Source: Bacillus sp. A301a_S52 (lineage in GTDB: Bacteria > Bacillota > Bacilli > Bacillales > Salisediminibacteriaceae). From it: a stretch of 64,000 nucleotides of DNA. The position numbers were made by a program, and so were the translations under genes. The notes beneath the pieces were generated by a model that searched no databases, was not told where the DNA came from, and saw only the letters and a list, made by a program, of their open reading frames with translations. Positions within the stretch are counted from its first letter, which is position 1. Each line of letters starts with the position of its first letter. The stretch spans positions 2,112,001 through 2,176,000 of the forward strand of contig JABXYP010000001.1 of NCBI GenBank assembly GCA_024701455.1, in the 5' to 3' direction. This document shows positions 54,641 to 63,441 of this stretch, in pieces.

Positions 54641-57241
54641 TTATCCATTTGATTCGGAGCTAGCAGGAGAGTTTTCTTGCTCTGTTTCATTATCTGAAGG
54701 ATCTTGTTCATCGTTCGAGCCTTCGTCTTGCTCATCACCATTATCAGAAGTGTTATTTTCATCATCTCCATTATCAGGTGAGTTCTCTTCGTTTTCATTC
54801 TGTTCATTCTCATTTTCGTTCTCTTCGTTTAGCTCATTGTCTTCATCTAGTTCTTCTTCGTCCTCTTCCTCTTCAGGTATGGTTATACTTACAGTGGCCG
54901 GATCGCTTGATAAGTCATCATTATCATCAGCTATAGCCGTCACACGAATAGAATAAGTTTCACCATACTCTGGATTGGATAGAGTATATTGCGTATCGTT
55001 TGTTATATCTACTAACGAATAATCACCGCTACCACCCGTTTGAACTTCTAATCTGAAGCTATAATCATCTTCAGGATAACTCCAATCAATGTTAATAGCA
55101 TGATCGTCCTCATCATAAGTCGCTGAAAGGTTTTCAATACCTTGCGCTTCTTCAAACTCTTGAGAAACGTCTGTTGGTTCAGTTCCTCGTACAAAATATT
55201 CTCTAATAATTTCACTATCAGGCGTGAAATCACTTGGTAGTTTACCAGTCGAACGTTCAATTGCTAATTCAACAACGGAATCAGGTTGCACAAAATCAGA
55301 TGTTTCTCGACCTTCATGTGCATAACTCATCACTTCACGGAAGATATCCCGTGATATTTGGTGCTCGTTATTATCCATAATAATTTGACCATCAGCAGCT
55401 GAATCATACCCAGTCCATACTCCTGCTGTGAGCTCTGTTGTATAACCGACAAACCAACCGTCTTTTATAGCTGAGCTAGGAATGTTATGCCGTTCTCGTT
55501 CATCGTCATCAAAGTTACTTGAGCCTGTTTTACCAGCTATCGGAAGTCCGGAAATTTGCGCTGCTGTTCCTGTTCCTGATTCTACAACATCTTTTAACAT
55601 ATCTGAGATCATAAAAGCGGTATAATCTTCCATAACTTGTTCCGGTTCAGGTGTTAAGTCAATAACACGCCCATCAGGAAATTCAACTTTTCGTACTGTG
55701 AATGGCTCATTGTACTCACCACCATTACCGAAAGCAGCATACGCGCCGGTCATTTGGTATGAGGACACTTCATTTGTCCCAAGGGCTGATGATTCATATA
55801 TTTCATCAATTGGCAGACCGAGGCTTTGTCCGAAGTCTTGAGCATTATCTAAGCCGACTTCTTGAATAGCTTTAACGGCAGGGACGTTTAACGAGTCTCT
55901 GAGCGCTTCACGCATTGACACAGAGCCACGGAATGTGCGACTAAAGTTACGAACTGGCGTCGATCCATCAGAATAGTAGTATTCCTCATCGACAATTTGA
56001 TGATAAGTTGACCATTGCAACTCATTAATGGCTGGGCCATAATCTAAAATTGGTTTAATAGATGAGCCTGCTTGACGGCGTGGGTTTGTCGCCCAGTTCC
56101 AAGATCGAACCCCTTCAGCTGGCTCGCGCATGCCACCAATTGCCCGTACTTCGCCAGTTTGTGTCTCCATTAACGTAATACCGGCTTGAAACATTTCATC
56201 TGGGAAATTAATGACATCATCTGATTGCATGACATGCTCCACGTGTGTTTGTAAGTCAGTATCAAGATTTGTATAAATTTTTAACCCACCTGTATAAATA
56301 TCACTGGCGTCAATCCCATCAATTTCTTCCACTTCATTTAGAACTTGGTCAATGTAAGATTGAAACTGATTCGTTTCACGGTCTTCACTTCTGTTCAGCT
56401 GGTCTTCAACTGAAACAGCCATAGCAGCTTCCGCTTCTTCTTCAGTAATCTTATCGTTAGAAAGCATCCGTTGAATAACCGTGTTACGACGATTTTCGGC
56501 TGCCTCTGGATTATTAAATGGGTTATGAGCGTTAGGACGTTGCGGTATACCAGCTAATAAAGCGGCATCCTCAATTGTCAACTCATCTAAATCTTTACTG
56601 AAATAGTAATTAGCAGCTTCAACGACGCCATAACGCGAATCAGAAAAATAGATCGCATTTAAATACATTTCGAGTATTTGATCTTTCGTATACTTTTGCT
56701 CAAGCTTAATCGCTAAGTATTGCTCCTGTAATTTTCGTGACATCGTTTTATCAAATTCTAAGAATAAGTTTCTAACGACTTGTTGTGTAATAGTACTGGC
56801 TCCTTCTGAGCCAAATCCACCTGTGATATTAGCACGTATGGCTCCTCCTACACGGCGGAGGTCTACACCAAAGTGATCATAAAAACGAGCATCCTCTACA
56901 GATATAACTGCATCTATTAAAACATCTGGTACGTCGTCAATGTTGGCCATACGCCGATTTTCAGCGGCACTAAGTGTGGTGATTAATTCGTCGTTCATAT
57001 CATAAATCTCAGGGATTAAAGCAAGCGTTAATTTATCTTCATCAAGTTCTGGTGCATTGCTTACAATGGCAACGACTGCAATAGCACCTACTACAAACAT
57101 GACTAACATCATGACAGCAGTAGCCGTTAATATTTTTTTTAGTAAACCTTTACGAGGTTTACTTTTGCTAGTTGATTTATTTTTCGTTGTTTTATTCGTT
57201 TGCGCTTTTCTGCGCTCTTGTCTTGACATTTTATCAGACAT
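54641..57241 (-). CDS. ponA: class A penicillin-binding protein 1
   Basis: 866 residues, minus strand. Basic cytosolic tail, one membrane segment near residues 35-57, glycosyltransferase domain (EDARFYDHFGVDLRRVGGAI, EGASTITQQVVRNLF), transpeptidase domain with SSIK, SLN and KTGSS motifs, then a fibronectin type III-like domain (NLSATYDEDDHAINIDWSYP). The last 79 residues are a low-complexity tail of Asp, Glu and Asn with a few Ser and Pro, ending outside the membrane. Builds and cross-links peptidoglycan. Follows recU by 40 bases. Confidence 0.96.
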   Translation of the reverse strand: MSDKMSRQERRKAQTNKTTKNKSTSKSKPRKGLLKKILTATAVMMLVMFVVGAIAVVAIVSNAPELDEDKLTLALIPEIYDMNDELITTLSAAENRRMANIDDVPDVLIDAVISVEDARFYDHFGVDLRRVGGAIRANITGGFGSEGASTITQQVVRNLFLEFDKTMSRKLQEQYLAIKLEQKYTKDQILEMYLNAIYFSDSRYGVVEAANYYFSKDLDELTIEDAALLAGIPQRPNAHNPFNNPEAAENRRNTVIQRMLSNDKITEEEAEAAMAVSVEDQLNRSEDRETNQFQSYIDQVLNEVEEIDGIDASDIYTGGLKIYTNLDTDLQTHVEHVMQSDDVINFPDEMFQAGITLMETQTGEVRAIGGMREPAEGVRSWNWATNPRRQAGSSIKPILDYGPAINELQWSTYHQIVDEEYYYSDGSTPVRNFSRTFRGSVSMREALRDSLNVPAVKAIQEVGLDNAQDFGQSLGLPIDEIYESSALGTNEVSSYQMTGAYAAFGNGGEYNEPFTVRKVEFPDGRVIDLTPEPEQVMEDYTAFMISDMLKDVVESGTGTAAQISGLPIAGKTGSSNFDDDERERHNIPSSAIKDGWFVGYTTELTAGVWTGYDSAADGQIIMDNNEHQISRDIFREVMSYAHEGRETSDFVQPDSVVELAIERSTGKLPSDFTPDSEIIREYFVRGTEPTDVSQEFEEAQGIENLSATYDEDDHAINIDWSYPEDDYSFRLEVQTGGSGDYSLVDITNDTQYTLSNPEYGETYSIRVTAIADDNDDLSSDPATVSITIPEEEEDEEELDEDNELNEENENENEQNENEENSPDNGDDENNTSDNGDEQDEGSNDEQDPSDNETEQENSPASSESNG

Positions 57242-57281
57242 GAGTCATCTTCCTTTCAATCTGTGCAAGTCTGAAAACAGG

Positions 57282-57899
57282 TTAGCATCGATCTATCAAT
57301 TTATCTATTATTTTAAGGTAATCAATTCGCGGATGATAACCGAAGGGGATCAAATGGCCGCGTTCTTCTATTTCTTTTTTCGGGATAGATTTTCGATTTG
57401 TGTCTTGCTTATCATAAAACGACATAAGTTCATGAGCTTCTAAGAGATAAACTTCGTCAAGTAGGGAAAATTTTAATAGGGCAAATGCAATACCATTGTG
57501 TTGCATCACTTCTTTCATATGTTGTATTTGGTGTTCATGAAAATTTTTCAACGGGAAACTTGTTTTATTTCGTGTTTCTTTTGCTTCGAAATCAATATAT
57601 CTCCCTTGAAAAACACCGTTATAATCTGTTGTAGAAGGCTTTTTAAAGTAGGCTTCAGTGACAACAGCAGCACTTCGTTTCGGGTAGTTAACTTTTACAA
57701 TTTGTAGCGGTGTTGGCTTTTTGTGAATCACTGCTATTTGGTGTGCCCTGTAATAATCGTTCGTTTCATTGATATCTTCTTCAAGAGACATTCCGCGGTT
57801 ACTGAAACGATCATCTTTATTATTGACGTTCTTTTGGCCGGAAAAGATTCGCTTTTTCTCAAATTTTTTTCCGTTAGGGTAACGAATACTCATCTTCAT
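57282..57899 (-). CDS. recU: Holliday junction resolvase RecU
   Basis: 205 residues, minus strand. [18 protein letters not shown] near residue 34 begins the nuclease fold, [15 protein letters not shown] and [19 protein letters not shown] hold the catalytic Asp, Glu and Lys. Resolves recombination intermediates. In an operon with ponA, the typical order in bacilli. ATATCATGATAT palindrome upstream at about 57947-57958. Confidence 0.96.
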   Translation of the reverse strand: MKMSIRYPNGKKFEKKRIFSGQKNVNNKDDRFSNRGMSLEEDINETNDYYRAHQIAVIHKKPTPLQIVKVNYPKRSAAVVTEAYFKKPSTTDYNGVFQGRYIDFEAKETRNKTSFPLKNFHEHQIQHMKEVMQHNGIAFALLKFSLLDEVYLLEAHELMSFYDKQDTNRKSIPKKEIEERGHLIPFGYHPRIDYLKIIDKLIDRC

Positions 57900-58046
57900 C
57901 AGCGTCCTTCTAAAATATACTGTTTCGGATCACTATATCATACCATATCATGATATTTTTAAAATAGACTAATTGAATTAAAAGAGTAAGTTTCAGTTGA
58001 GATGGCATGATAAAACCAACGCCAGTTAAATTGAAGGAGGATGGAT

Positions 58047-59009
58047 GTGAGCTGCCAGTTTAGTCAACAGGCTATCAGTTTTATTCAACAAGCCACTTTT
58101 AAATATAATCAAGATAATATTTCAAGAACAGGTGCATATGCTAACTTTTTTATGGCCAATCCGGAGATACGCTGGGCTTATTTAGCTCATATGGTTTCAC
58201 GAAATGCAGGCTGGTCCATGACAGATTTAACGCGTAACACTTATAGGACGTTATTATCAAAGGAATGGCGAAGGCGACTGTTTATAACTTATGAACGGGC
58301 AAACTGGTTAATATTTTCTGATGCCTACCCTCAGTTAATGATTTATCGGCTTTCAAAAGAAATGAAGCGTCCCTTATTTTATCTTCTACCTGCCTTTTCA
58401 GTCTCACGCTGGATGAGGGGTGAGTGGGAATATTTTTGGTACTATCGCGACATCAACCGATTACTACTTGCTCTCATCATCAATGAACAGCATGTTATAG
58501 ATAAACCAATTGTTCAGGGCAACCCCTTTAAGAAAGCGGTCTTTCAAACGTCCATTTTTAAATGGCAGGAAACACTTCATTTTAATGTTGTATTATTTCC
58601 CGGTTATTTGACGCGTTTATATGGCTGTACAGTAAAAGACTTTACGAGTGTGACAGAGCGAATTAATCTTGGGAAACAGCTCTCTTGGCTATTGTTTCAA
58701 TCTCCTTGTAAAAAGGAGATTTATCATTACTTTAAAACCGTTCCTTATACAGGAAGCCGACTAATTGATATACGCAACCATCTGTCAGGTGAAAAAAGCT
58801 TACCACTAAGAGTAACATTTCCTTATATACGGCATGATGATAACCATAGAATGGATTGGTCAAACGATACGAGGTATAACCCCGATAAAGCATTACATCG
58901 TCACACTAAACGACCTGTCCAATATGATCTTACTAAATGGTATGCTAAAAAACACTATCAAATGCTGGTGACAGCTCAAATAGTAGCTCATGTAAAAAGA
59001 AAGCTTTAG
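58047..59009 (+). CDS. yppC: YppC (DUF2515)
   Basis: About 320 residues. GTG 58047 is preferred because AAGGAGG ends at 58040, touching ATG 58041. Soluble, rich in aromatic residues; SRTGAYANFFMANPEIRWAYLAHMVSRNAGW near residue 30 is the conserved opening block, GNPFKKAVFQTSIFKWQETLHFN follows. Matches B. subtilis YppC, next to recU. Function unknown. Confidence 0.85.
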   Translation: MSCQFSQQAISFIQQATFKYNQDNISRTGAYANFFMANPEIRWAYLAHMVSRNAGWSMTDLTRNTYRTLLSKEWRRRLFITYERANWLIFSDAYPQLMIYRLSKEMKRPLFYLLPAFSVSRWMRGEWEYFWYYRDINRLLLALIINEQHVIDKPIVQGNPFKKAVFQTSIFKWQETLHFNVVLFPGYLTRLYGCTVKDFTSVTERINLGKQLSWLLFQSPCKKEIYHYFKTVPYTGSRLIDIRNHLSGEKSLPLRVTFPYIRHDDNHRMDWSNDTRYNPDKALHRHTKRPVQYDLTKWYAKKHYQMLVTAQIVAHVKRKL

Positions 59010-59104
59010 ATAGTTAATATAGAAGTATTAGTAATGTTTAAGCAATAAATCGTTTATTATTGGTTGTTCTCCCAACTGTTTTACTAAGATATTAAAACAA
59101 AGAG

Positions 59105-59140
59105 AAGCTGTCTACAAAAGTGAAACTTCCGAGACAGCTT
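59105..59140 (-). terminator. terminator after sspM-like gene
   Basis: AAGCTGTCT/AGACAGCTT perfect 9-bp stem. On the minus strand it is followed by a T-rich stretch. Also able to end yppC transcription. Confidence 0.75.
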
Positions 59141-59154
59141 ACGAAAAAAAGTTA

Positions 59155-59289
59155 TTAGGTTGAGGGTCTGTCTGGCCCTTTCATTTTTTTATCCGGTTGA
59201 GATTTAAAATCCGAAGACTGTTCTTGTTGGTACGAATGATTCGACTTTTCTTTTTGTTCTCTTGACTGATTTGATTGTTTTTTTGACAT
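59155..59289 (-). CDS. sspM: small acid-soluble spore protein M-like
   Basis: 44 residues on the minus strand, starting MSKKQSNQSREQKEKSNHSY at 59289 after GAGGAGGAGG. Extremely hydrophilic, Gln/Lys/Ser-rich, and ending KKMKGPDRPST. The end matches the GPNRPST tail of B. subtilis SspM as I remember it, and sspM lies in the same ypp neighbourhood there. It would be made in the forespore. Identity rests on the tail, size and position. Confidence 0.75.
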   Translation of the reverse strand: MSKKQSNQSREQKEKSNHSYQQEQSSDFKSQPDKKMKGPDRPST

Positions 59290-59315
59290 AAAATCACCTC
59301 CTCCTCGTTATTTTG

Positions 59316-59345
59316 TAGTGTGCGCTTCATAAATAAAATGATACG
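59316..59345 (-). promoter_or_regulatory. candidate sigma-G promoter of sspM
   Basis: Minus-strand CGTATC (59345-59340), 17-base spacer, CACACTA (59322-59316), near the sigma-G pattern TGHATA/CATWMTA. Confidence 0.4.
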
Positions 59346-59466
59346 AGGCTGATTTTATCCGTATTGTTCTTTCTTTGCCGAATGTGAACTAGTTTTGTCA
59401 AGTTGAAAGGGGATTTTAATCGGGAGAGCGAACAGTTGAGTAACTATGAAATAAGGAGCGATTACT

Positions 59467-59991
59467 ATGGGAAAAAAAACTTGGAAAACGAGAGAAATTG
59501 CCAAAGCTATTCATGTGAACCCGTCAACCGTTCAACGTTGGATAAAGTATTTTAATCTAGCTTATAATGTGAATTCTAACGGTCATTTTGAGATACCGAA
59601 CACGACATATGATCAATTAAAAGTTATTTATGCACAAATGAAACAAGGGAAAAAATTGAGTGACGTGTGTTTGGTAGAGGAAGCTAAGGGAAGTGCTCAA
59701 ACTAAAAAAGTGGCGATGATTCCCGCCATACAAGTGGAACAGAAAATGGAAGAATTATTGAATCAACTTGATCAGTTAGAGAGAAAGGTGCGCAACAAAG
59801 CTGATGATGTTGTTGAATATCAAATCCTCCATCAACGGAAGGAAATCAATGAATTAAACAAAATCATTACTCAGTTATCCACACGAATTAACATACTGGA
59901 AGATCAATTAGTTAATAAAAGTTCTTCATCGGCAGCTCTAAATGAATCGTCTGGAAAAAAAAGACGGTTAGCAGGTATTTTTAGTTTCTAA
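59467..59991 (+). CDS. racA: RacA-like chromosome-anchoring protein
   Basis: 174 residues, ATG 59467 after AAGGAGCG. N-terminal MerR-type winged helix (TREIAKAIHVNPSTVQRWIKYFNL), coiled coil with heptads from about residue 90 to 148, and a basic end KKRRLAGIFSF suited to binding DivIVA or the membrane. This is the RacA layout: it binds centromere-like sites and tethers the origin to the pole at sporulation. A generic MerR-like coiled-coil protein is the alternative. Confidence 0.75.
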   Translation: MGKKTWKTREIAKAIHVNPSTVQRWIKYFNLAYNVNSNGHFEIPNTTYDQLKVIYAQMKQGKKLSDVCLVEEAKGSAQTKKVAMIPAIQVEQKMEELLNQLDQLERKVRNKADDVVEYQILHQRKEINELNKIITQLSTRINILEDQLVNKSSSSAALNESSGKKRRLAGIFSF

Positions 59992-60033
59992 GCTTTTCTT
60001 TATTTGTTACAATGTCCGTGAGGTGACTAACAT

Positions 60034-60399
60034 ATGTCTAACGAAGAAATAGAACAACTGATGAATGATACAAATAAATTAAAGGTATTAAATGAACAAG
60101 CTTATCATCTTTACCATACATTTGCACAGAAAGAAAAAAAGGCTGACTTCTTTCAGGATGTAAAACCTTTTGCAGATAAAGTCAAAAACACTCTTAAAAG
60201 CTGGAAACCCTCGGTCTTAAAATGGATTGGGGATGAACGGCCCTCTTATTTACATGCTGAACAGATTGATCAGCTAGAAGACAATTTCGAAATCCTTGCT
60301 GTTACGTGTTTTCAAAAGGATGCTAAGAAAAAAAAGATTATGGAGCAGTATAAATCTATTGAGTACACACTGTCTCTTGTGGAAAAATCAGATTCTTAA
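60034..60399 (+). CDS. yppE: YppE (DUF1798)
   Basis: 121-residue helical soluble protein. FFQDVKPFADKV and RPSYLHAEQIDQLEDNFE match the most conserved stretches of B. subtilis YppE. ATG 60034 follows GTGAGGTG. Function unknown. Confidence 0.85.
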   Translation: MSNEEIEQLMNDTNKLKVLNEQAYHLYHTFAQKEKKADFFQDVKPFADKVKNTLKSWKPSVLKWIGDERPSYLHAEQIDQLEDNFEILAVTCFQKDAKKKKIMEQYKSIEYTLSLVEKSDS

Positions 60400-60431
60400 A
60401 GTAGTGCCCTGAAAGAAAGGCGCTACTTTTT
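60400..60431 (+). terminator. terminator after yppE
   Basis: AGTAGTGCC/GGCGCTACT (one G-U pair) followed by five Ts. Confidence 0.85.
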
Positions 60432-60467
60432 CTCATGAGAAAATAGTGATCAAGAAGGGGTAGTAAC

Positions 60468-60923
60468 GTGAAAAAGTTTATAATTGGGTGGCTAGTTATC
60501 TTTATATTTTTAACTGCTTGTGATGAAGAAGAGGATTGGAAACAGTTAGAAGATCAACTTGATAAAGAATCACTTATAGCCTTTATGTATGATTATAAAG
60601 AAACTTGGGAAGAAAGCTTAGAAAGCCAGTCTTTCTCGTTAATGGAGCCTTTTTTTGTAGGAAATAGTCATGTCTACCACATGGAAAGAAGACAACATCA
60701 ACAATTAATAGGTGAGAGAAAAGTAGAAAGGTTCGATGAAGCTAATAATATTCATGTAGAATCGAATCAATTTGAGGAATTTAGAGTTCGCTGGGAAGAG
60801 GAGGTAACAGTAGAGCAATCTGAGTCATCATTTACAGAGTTGCGTCAACGACAGTTTTATATTTCTGAAGGAAGTGATGGTTATCGTATTACTGCCATTG
60901 AACGAACTGAAGAAAATGAATAA
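60468..60923 (+). CDS. small acidic lipoprotein
   Basis: 151 residues starting at GTG 60468 after AAGAAGGGG. Signal ends in FLTAC, a lipobox with Cys at about residue 18, and acidic residues follow at once. Residues 35-145 look like a single alpha+beta domain (SFSLMEPFFVGNSHVYHM, RVRWEEEVTV, GYRITAIER) in the manner of NTF2-like TcaA-C domains, which is inference. Not recognised as a named gene. Confidence 0.7.
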   Translation: MKKFIIGWLVIFIFLTACDEEEDWKQLEDQLDKESLIAFMYDYKETWEESLESQSFSLMEPFFVGNSHVYHMERRQHQQLIGERKVERFDEANNIHVESNQFEEFRVRWEEEVTVEQSESSFTELRQRQFYISEGSDGYRITAIERTEENE

Positions 60924-61155
60924 AACACAAGCGTTGCATTAATTTAGTTTAACTATTAAAATACTAAAATTTTCAATCAAGTTATTTTATACAAAGTAAA
61001 ATATCAACATTCGAATCATGAATGTGCCATACTTCAGATGAACGCTTGCATGAAAGCTTGTCTTCAGCTAACTTTTACTCAGTCAATCCTCGCAAAATAG
61101 ATCTTCAGACGGCGCTTCATCCACCGGGAATCGCCGTCTTACGTTTCGGTCACTT
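60924..61155 (+). other. gap with strong hairpin before repeat F
   Basis: No gene seen. Perfect 8-bp GC-rich stem AGACGGCG/CGCCGTCT (61107-61114 with 61132-61139), weak T run after. It probably ends the lipoprotein transcript. Confidence 0.55.
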
Positions 61156-61314
61156 TTTACCACAGACAAGCGCCCATAAACCTCCCCGCTGAAAATGGAG
61201 AGGAGAGGTAACGCCATTTAGGCGGAAGATAACGGACGTTCATAACCTGATGCCTTCAACGACCAATCTGTGGTGGAATAAAGAATACGCCCACTGATTG
61301 AAGGTTTGTTTTAT
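61156..61314 (+). repeat. intergenic repeat copy F (longest)
   Basis: TTTACCACAGACAAGCGCCC start, AAACCTCCCCGCTG, AGAGGAGAGGTAACGCCATT, TAGGCGGAAGATAACGGACG, CCTGATGCC, end GATTGAAGGTTTGTTTTAT. Hairpins: ACCTC-CC/GG-GAGGT, CGCC-ATTTA-GGCG, and CAATC-GTGG/CCAC-GATTG (61264-61273 with 61291-61300). About 159 bases. Confidence 0.88.
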
Positions 61315-61649
61315 CGCATTAATCGTTTGTATTTACACGTTCTCGTTTAATTTGAGAGAAAAAATAAATGTAAATCATTTCAATTGATACGTTATCGTGG
61401 AAGTTAGCACACATTTGATGACGTAAAAATTGAAGATAAAAGATGCCCCATAATAAACGAGTTGTCGGCGGCGCATAAATTTAATTGTGACCATTTTTCT
61501 AAATGGATGAAGCATCTTTGTTTGGGTATTTACTTATTGGTTTTCAACCACACAAATAATCAAACTGAAAATTACGACAATATATGGCATAAAAAATATA
61601 AAACCTATTGTGGTAGTTTGGGACACAATAAGTTTTATTAGAGAAATTA
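61315..61649. other. AT-rich gap before the CBS gene
   Basis: No gene seen. AAAGATGC near 61437 and GCATCTTT near 61512 could close a long loop with an inner CCATTT/AAATGG hairpin. It could be a terminator for the minus-strand CBS gene or a small RNA; evidence is weak. Confidence 0.35.
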
Positions 61650-62279
61650 TTATATCTTTTCAACATCAAAGACGCGAAAGCCTTCAGTTTCTAAATGGTT
61701 AATCATGTTTTGCAGTATTTCATTTGTCGTGCTTTCCGGTAAAGTGATAATGACCCTTCTGAAAAAAGTACTCTCATTATCTAATGTCATTAAACTTTGA
61801 ATACTCGTGAATCTTTTGATGCTTGCAACAATATTGCTTAAGGCCCCTTGATATTCATGGGTAGAGACTGTCAAGGTGTATCTACCGGATTGTATGCCCC
61901 AAGAGTCTTCCAATATCGCCATCACGTTAGCATGAGTTAAAATGCCAGTAAATTGATGGTCAGCATTAAGCACTGCCAAATAAGGATATCGTTTAATACG
62001 AGAAAAAATACGAAAAAACGATGCTTGTTCCTCAATATGAATCGTTTCATCTTGAATCAATTTTGTTATAGAGTCCTCCCACTTAATAGATCCCTTTACA
62101 ATAGCACGATAAATGTGTTGAATGTATATATTTCCTTCAAAATAGTCGCGAGTATCATTAAGTACAGGTATGCAGCGAAAGCCGCTGTCCTCAAGTGTTT
62201 TTGTAGCTTCTTTAATAGTGAACGTTGTGTCACAGTATCGAACCTCTTCTTTTGGGATGACATTATACTTAATCTTCAT
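61650..62279 (-). CDS. CBS-domain protein, CbpA-like
   Basis: 209 residues, minus strand, from ATG 62279 after AAAGGAGTG. A CBS pair fills the first about 135 residues (FTIKEATKTLEDSGFRCIPVL, YPYLAVLNADHQFTGILTHANV), then an ACT-like domain (GRYTLTVSTHEYQGALSNIVASI). The same layout is found in Listeria CbpA, a cyclic di-AMP binding protein, so nucleotide binding is likely. Target unknown. Single gene. Confidence 0.75.
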   Translation of the reverse strand: MKIKYNVIPKEEVRYCDTTFTIKEATKTLEDSGFRCIPVLNDTRDYFEGNIYIQHIYRAIVKGSIKWEDSITKLIQDETIHIEEQASFFRIFSRIKRYPYLAVLNADHQFTGILTHANVMAILEDSWGIQSGRYTLTVSTHEYQGALSNIVASIKRFTSIQSLMTLDNESTFFRRVIITLPESTTNEILQNMINHLETEGFRVFDVEKI

Positions 62280-62450
62280 ATCGTGCCAAACACTCCTTTG
62301 CTTTAATGTTAAAACTTATTATATATGATTATAGTCAGAATAAAAACAAAATTCTAAACTTTATCAAACGATCATAAGGGCTTATTTAAGTTGGTCATGG
62401 TACAATGGAAATTAACAACTTTACATGTATATGAAGTGGGAGGAATAGTT

Positions 62451-63023
62451 ATGAAAGCATTGATAGTGATTGACTACACGAATGATTTTGTTGCAGATGA
62501 TGGTAAACTGACATGCGGTGAAAGAGGGCAAGCAATTGAAAAAAGGATCACACAATTAACTCAATTGTTTATGGAGACAGATGATTTCATTGTGTTTGCT
62601 GTTGATGTCCATGACGAAGATGATTCTTATCATCCTGAGACAGCTTTGTTTCCCGCTCATAATATAAGAGGAACAAAAGGACGTAAATTGTATGGATTAC
62701 TAGGACAATTCGTAGAAGAGCTTCCATCAAAAGAAAAAGAGCATTACTACTGGATGGATAAAACGCGATATAGTGCTTTTGCGGGTACAGATCTTGAACT
62801 GAAATTACGTGAAAGAGGAATACAAGACATTCATCTCGTAGGTGTGTGCACCGATATTTGTGTATTACACACAGCTGTGGATGCATATAATAAGGGGTTT
62901 AGTATAACTGTCCATCAAGATGCCGTAGATAGTTTTGATCCGGTTGGGCATGAATGGGCACTTCGACATTTCGCCGACACAATCGGTGCAAAAGTTGTTG
63001 AAAAATGGGTTGAAGTGAAATAG
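62451..63023 (+). CDS. pncA: nicotinamidase / isochorismatase-family hydrolase
   Basis: 190 residues from MKALIVIDYTNDFVA at ATG 62451 after GGGAGGAA; upstream in-frame starts lack a site. Catalytic Asp in IDYTNDF, Lys in MDKTRYSAFAGTDLELKLR, and Cys in GVCTDICVLHTAVDAYNKGF. Closely resembles B. subtilis YueJ, the nicotinamidase converting nicotinamide to nicotinate for NAD salvage. Confidence 0.88.
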   Translation: MKALIVIDYTNDFVADDGKLTCGERGQAIEKRITQLTQLFMETDDFIVFAVDVHDEDDSYHPETALFPAHNIRGTKGRKLYGLLGQFVEELPSKEKEHYYWMDKTRYSAFAGTDLELKLRERGIQDIHLVGVCTDICVLHTAVDAYNKGFSITVHQDAVDSFDPVGHEWALRHFADTIGAKVVEKWVEVK

Positions 63024-63075
63024 GCAGATTTAAATAAGCAAGATGGGGAAAGGGACATGTAGGAGGGATATAGCC

Positions 63076-63210
63076 ATGGAATTACAAATTATTAGAAAAA
63101 AGCTTGAAGAAGTGGCGCATATGAGTCAAGAATTAAAAAATACCTACATGAGACTTAATGCTAATGAAAAGGAAGAATTTAAAAAGGTTATTCGTTTGAT
63201 ATGGACGTAA
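63076..63210 (+). CDS. small helical protein, 44 residues
   Basis: ATG 63076 to TAA 63210, with GGAGGG eight bases upstream. Sequence MELQIIRKKLEEVAHMSQEL then KNTYMRLNANEKEEFKKVI and RLIWT: charged, amphipathic helix, no signal. The ribosome site and codon pattern support expression. Not recognised; may be cotranscribed with pncA (52 bases downstream). Confidence 0.55.
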   Translation: MELQIIRKKLEEVAHMSQELKNTYMRLNANEKEEFKKVIRLIWT

Positions 63211-63299
63211 ATCAGTTTGCTGAAGAGCTATATAAATGGTCTGAAATACAAATGGAAAGAAATAAATAGTTGTCTCCAAAACCTATTGAAAACCAAATT

Positions 63300-63331
63300 A
63301 GTATCCGCCGCTTTGTCTGCCGGCGGATACT
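63300..63331. terminator. strong hairpin between convergent genes
   Basis: Perfect 11-bp stem AGTATCCGCCG/CGGCGGATACT. T-rich bases follow on the minus side, so it likely ends the YeeE/YedE gene. Confidence 0.75.
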
Positions 63332-63441
63332 CTAATGAAATGAAGTATATCGGGTTTCTTAAAAGTACCTTACTCTCTTTCAAATGCTTGAAAGTTTATT
63401 GTGAAGTAACAGTATGATCAAAGTGGTTTAATAATATGGAT

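Noticed and set aside
54606..54956. Serine-rich frame on the plus strand
   Set aside because: It is the shadow of the Asp/Glu/Asn-rich tail codons of ponA.
63217..63417. 66-codon frame after the small 44-residue gene
   Set aside because: It runs through the perfect terminator hairpin at 63300-63331 and has no ribosome site; not a gene.
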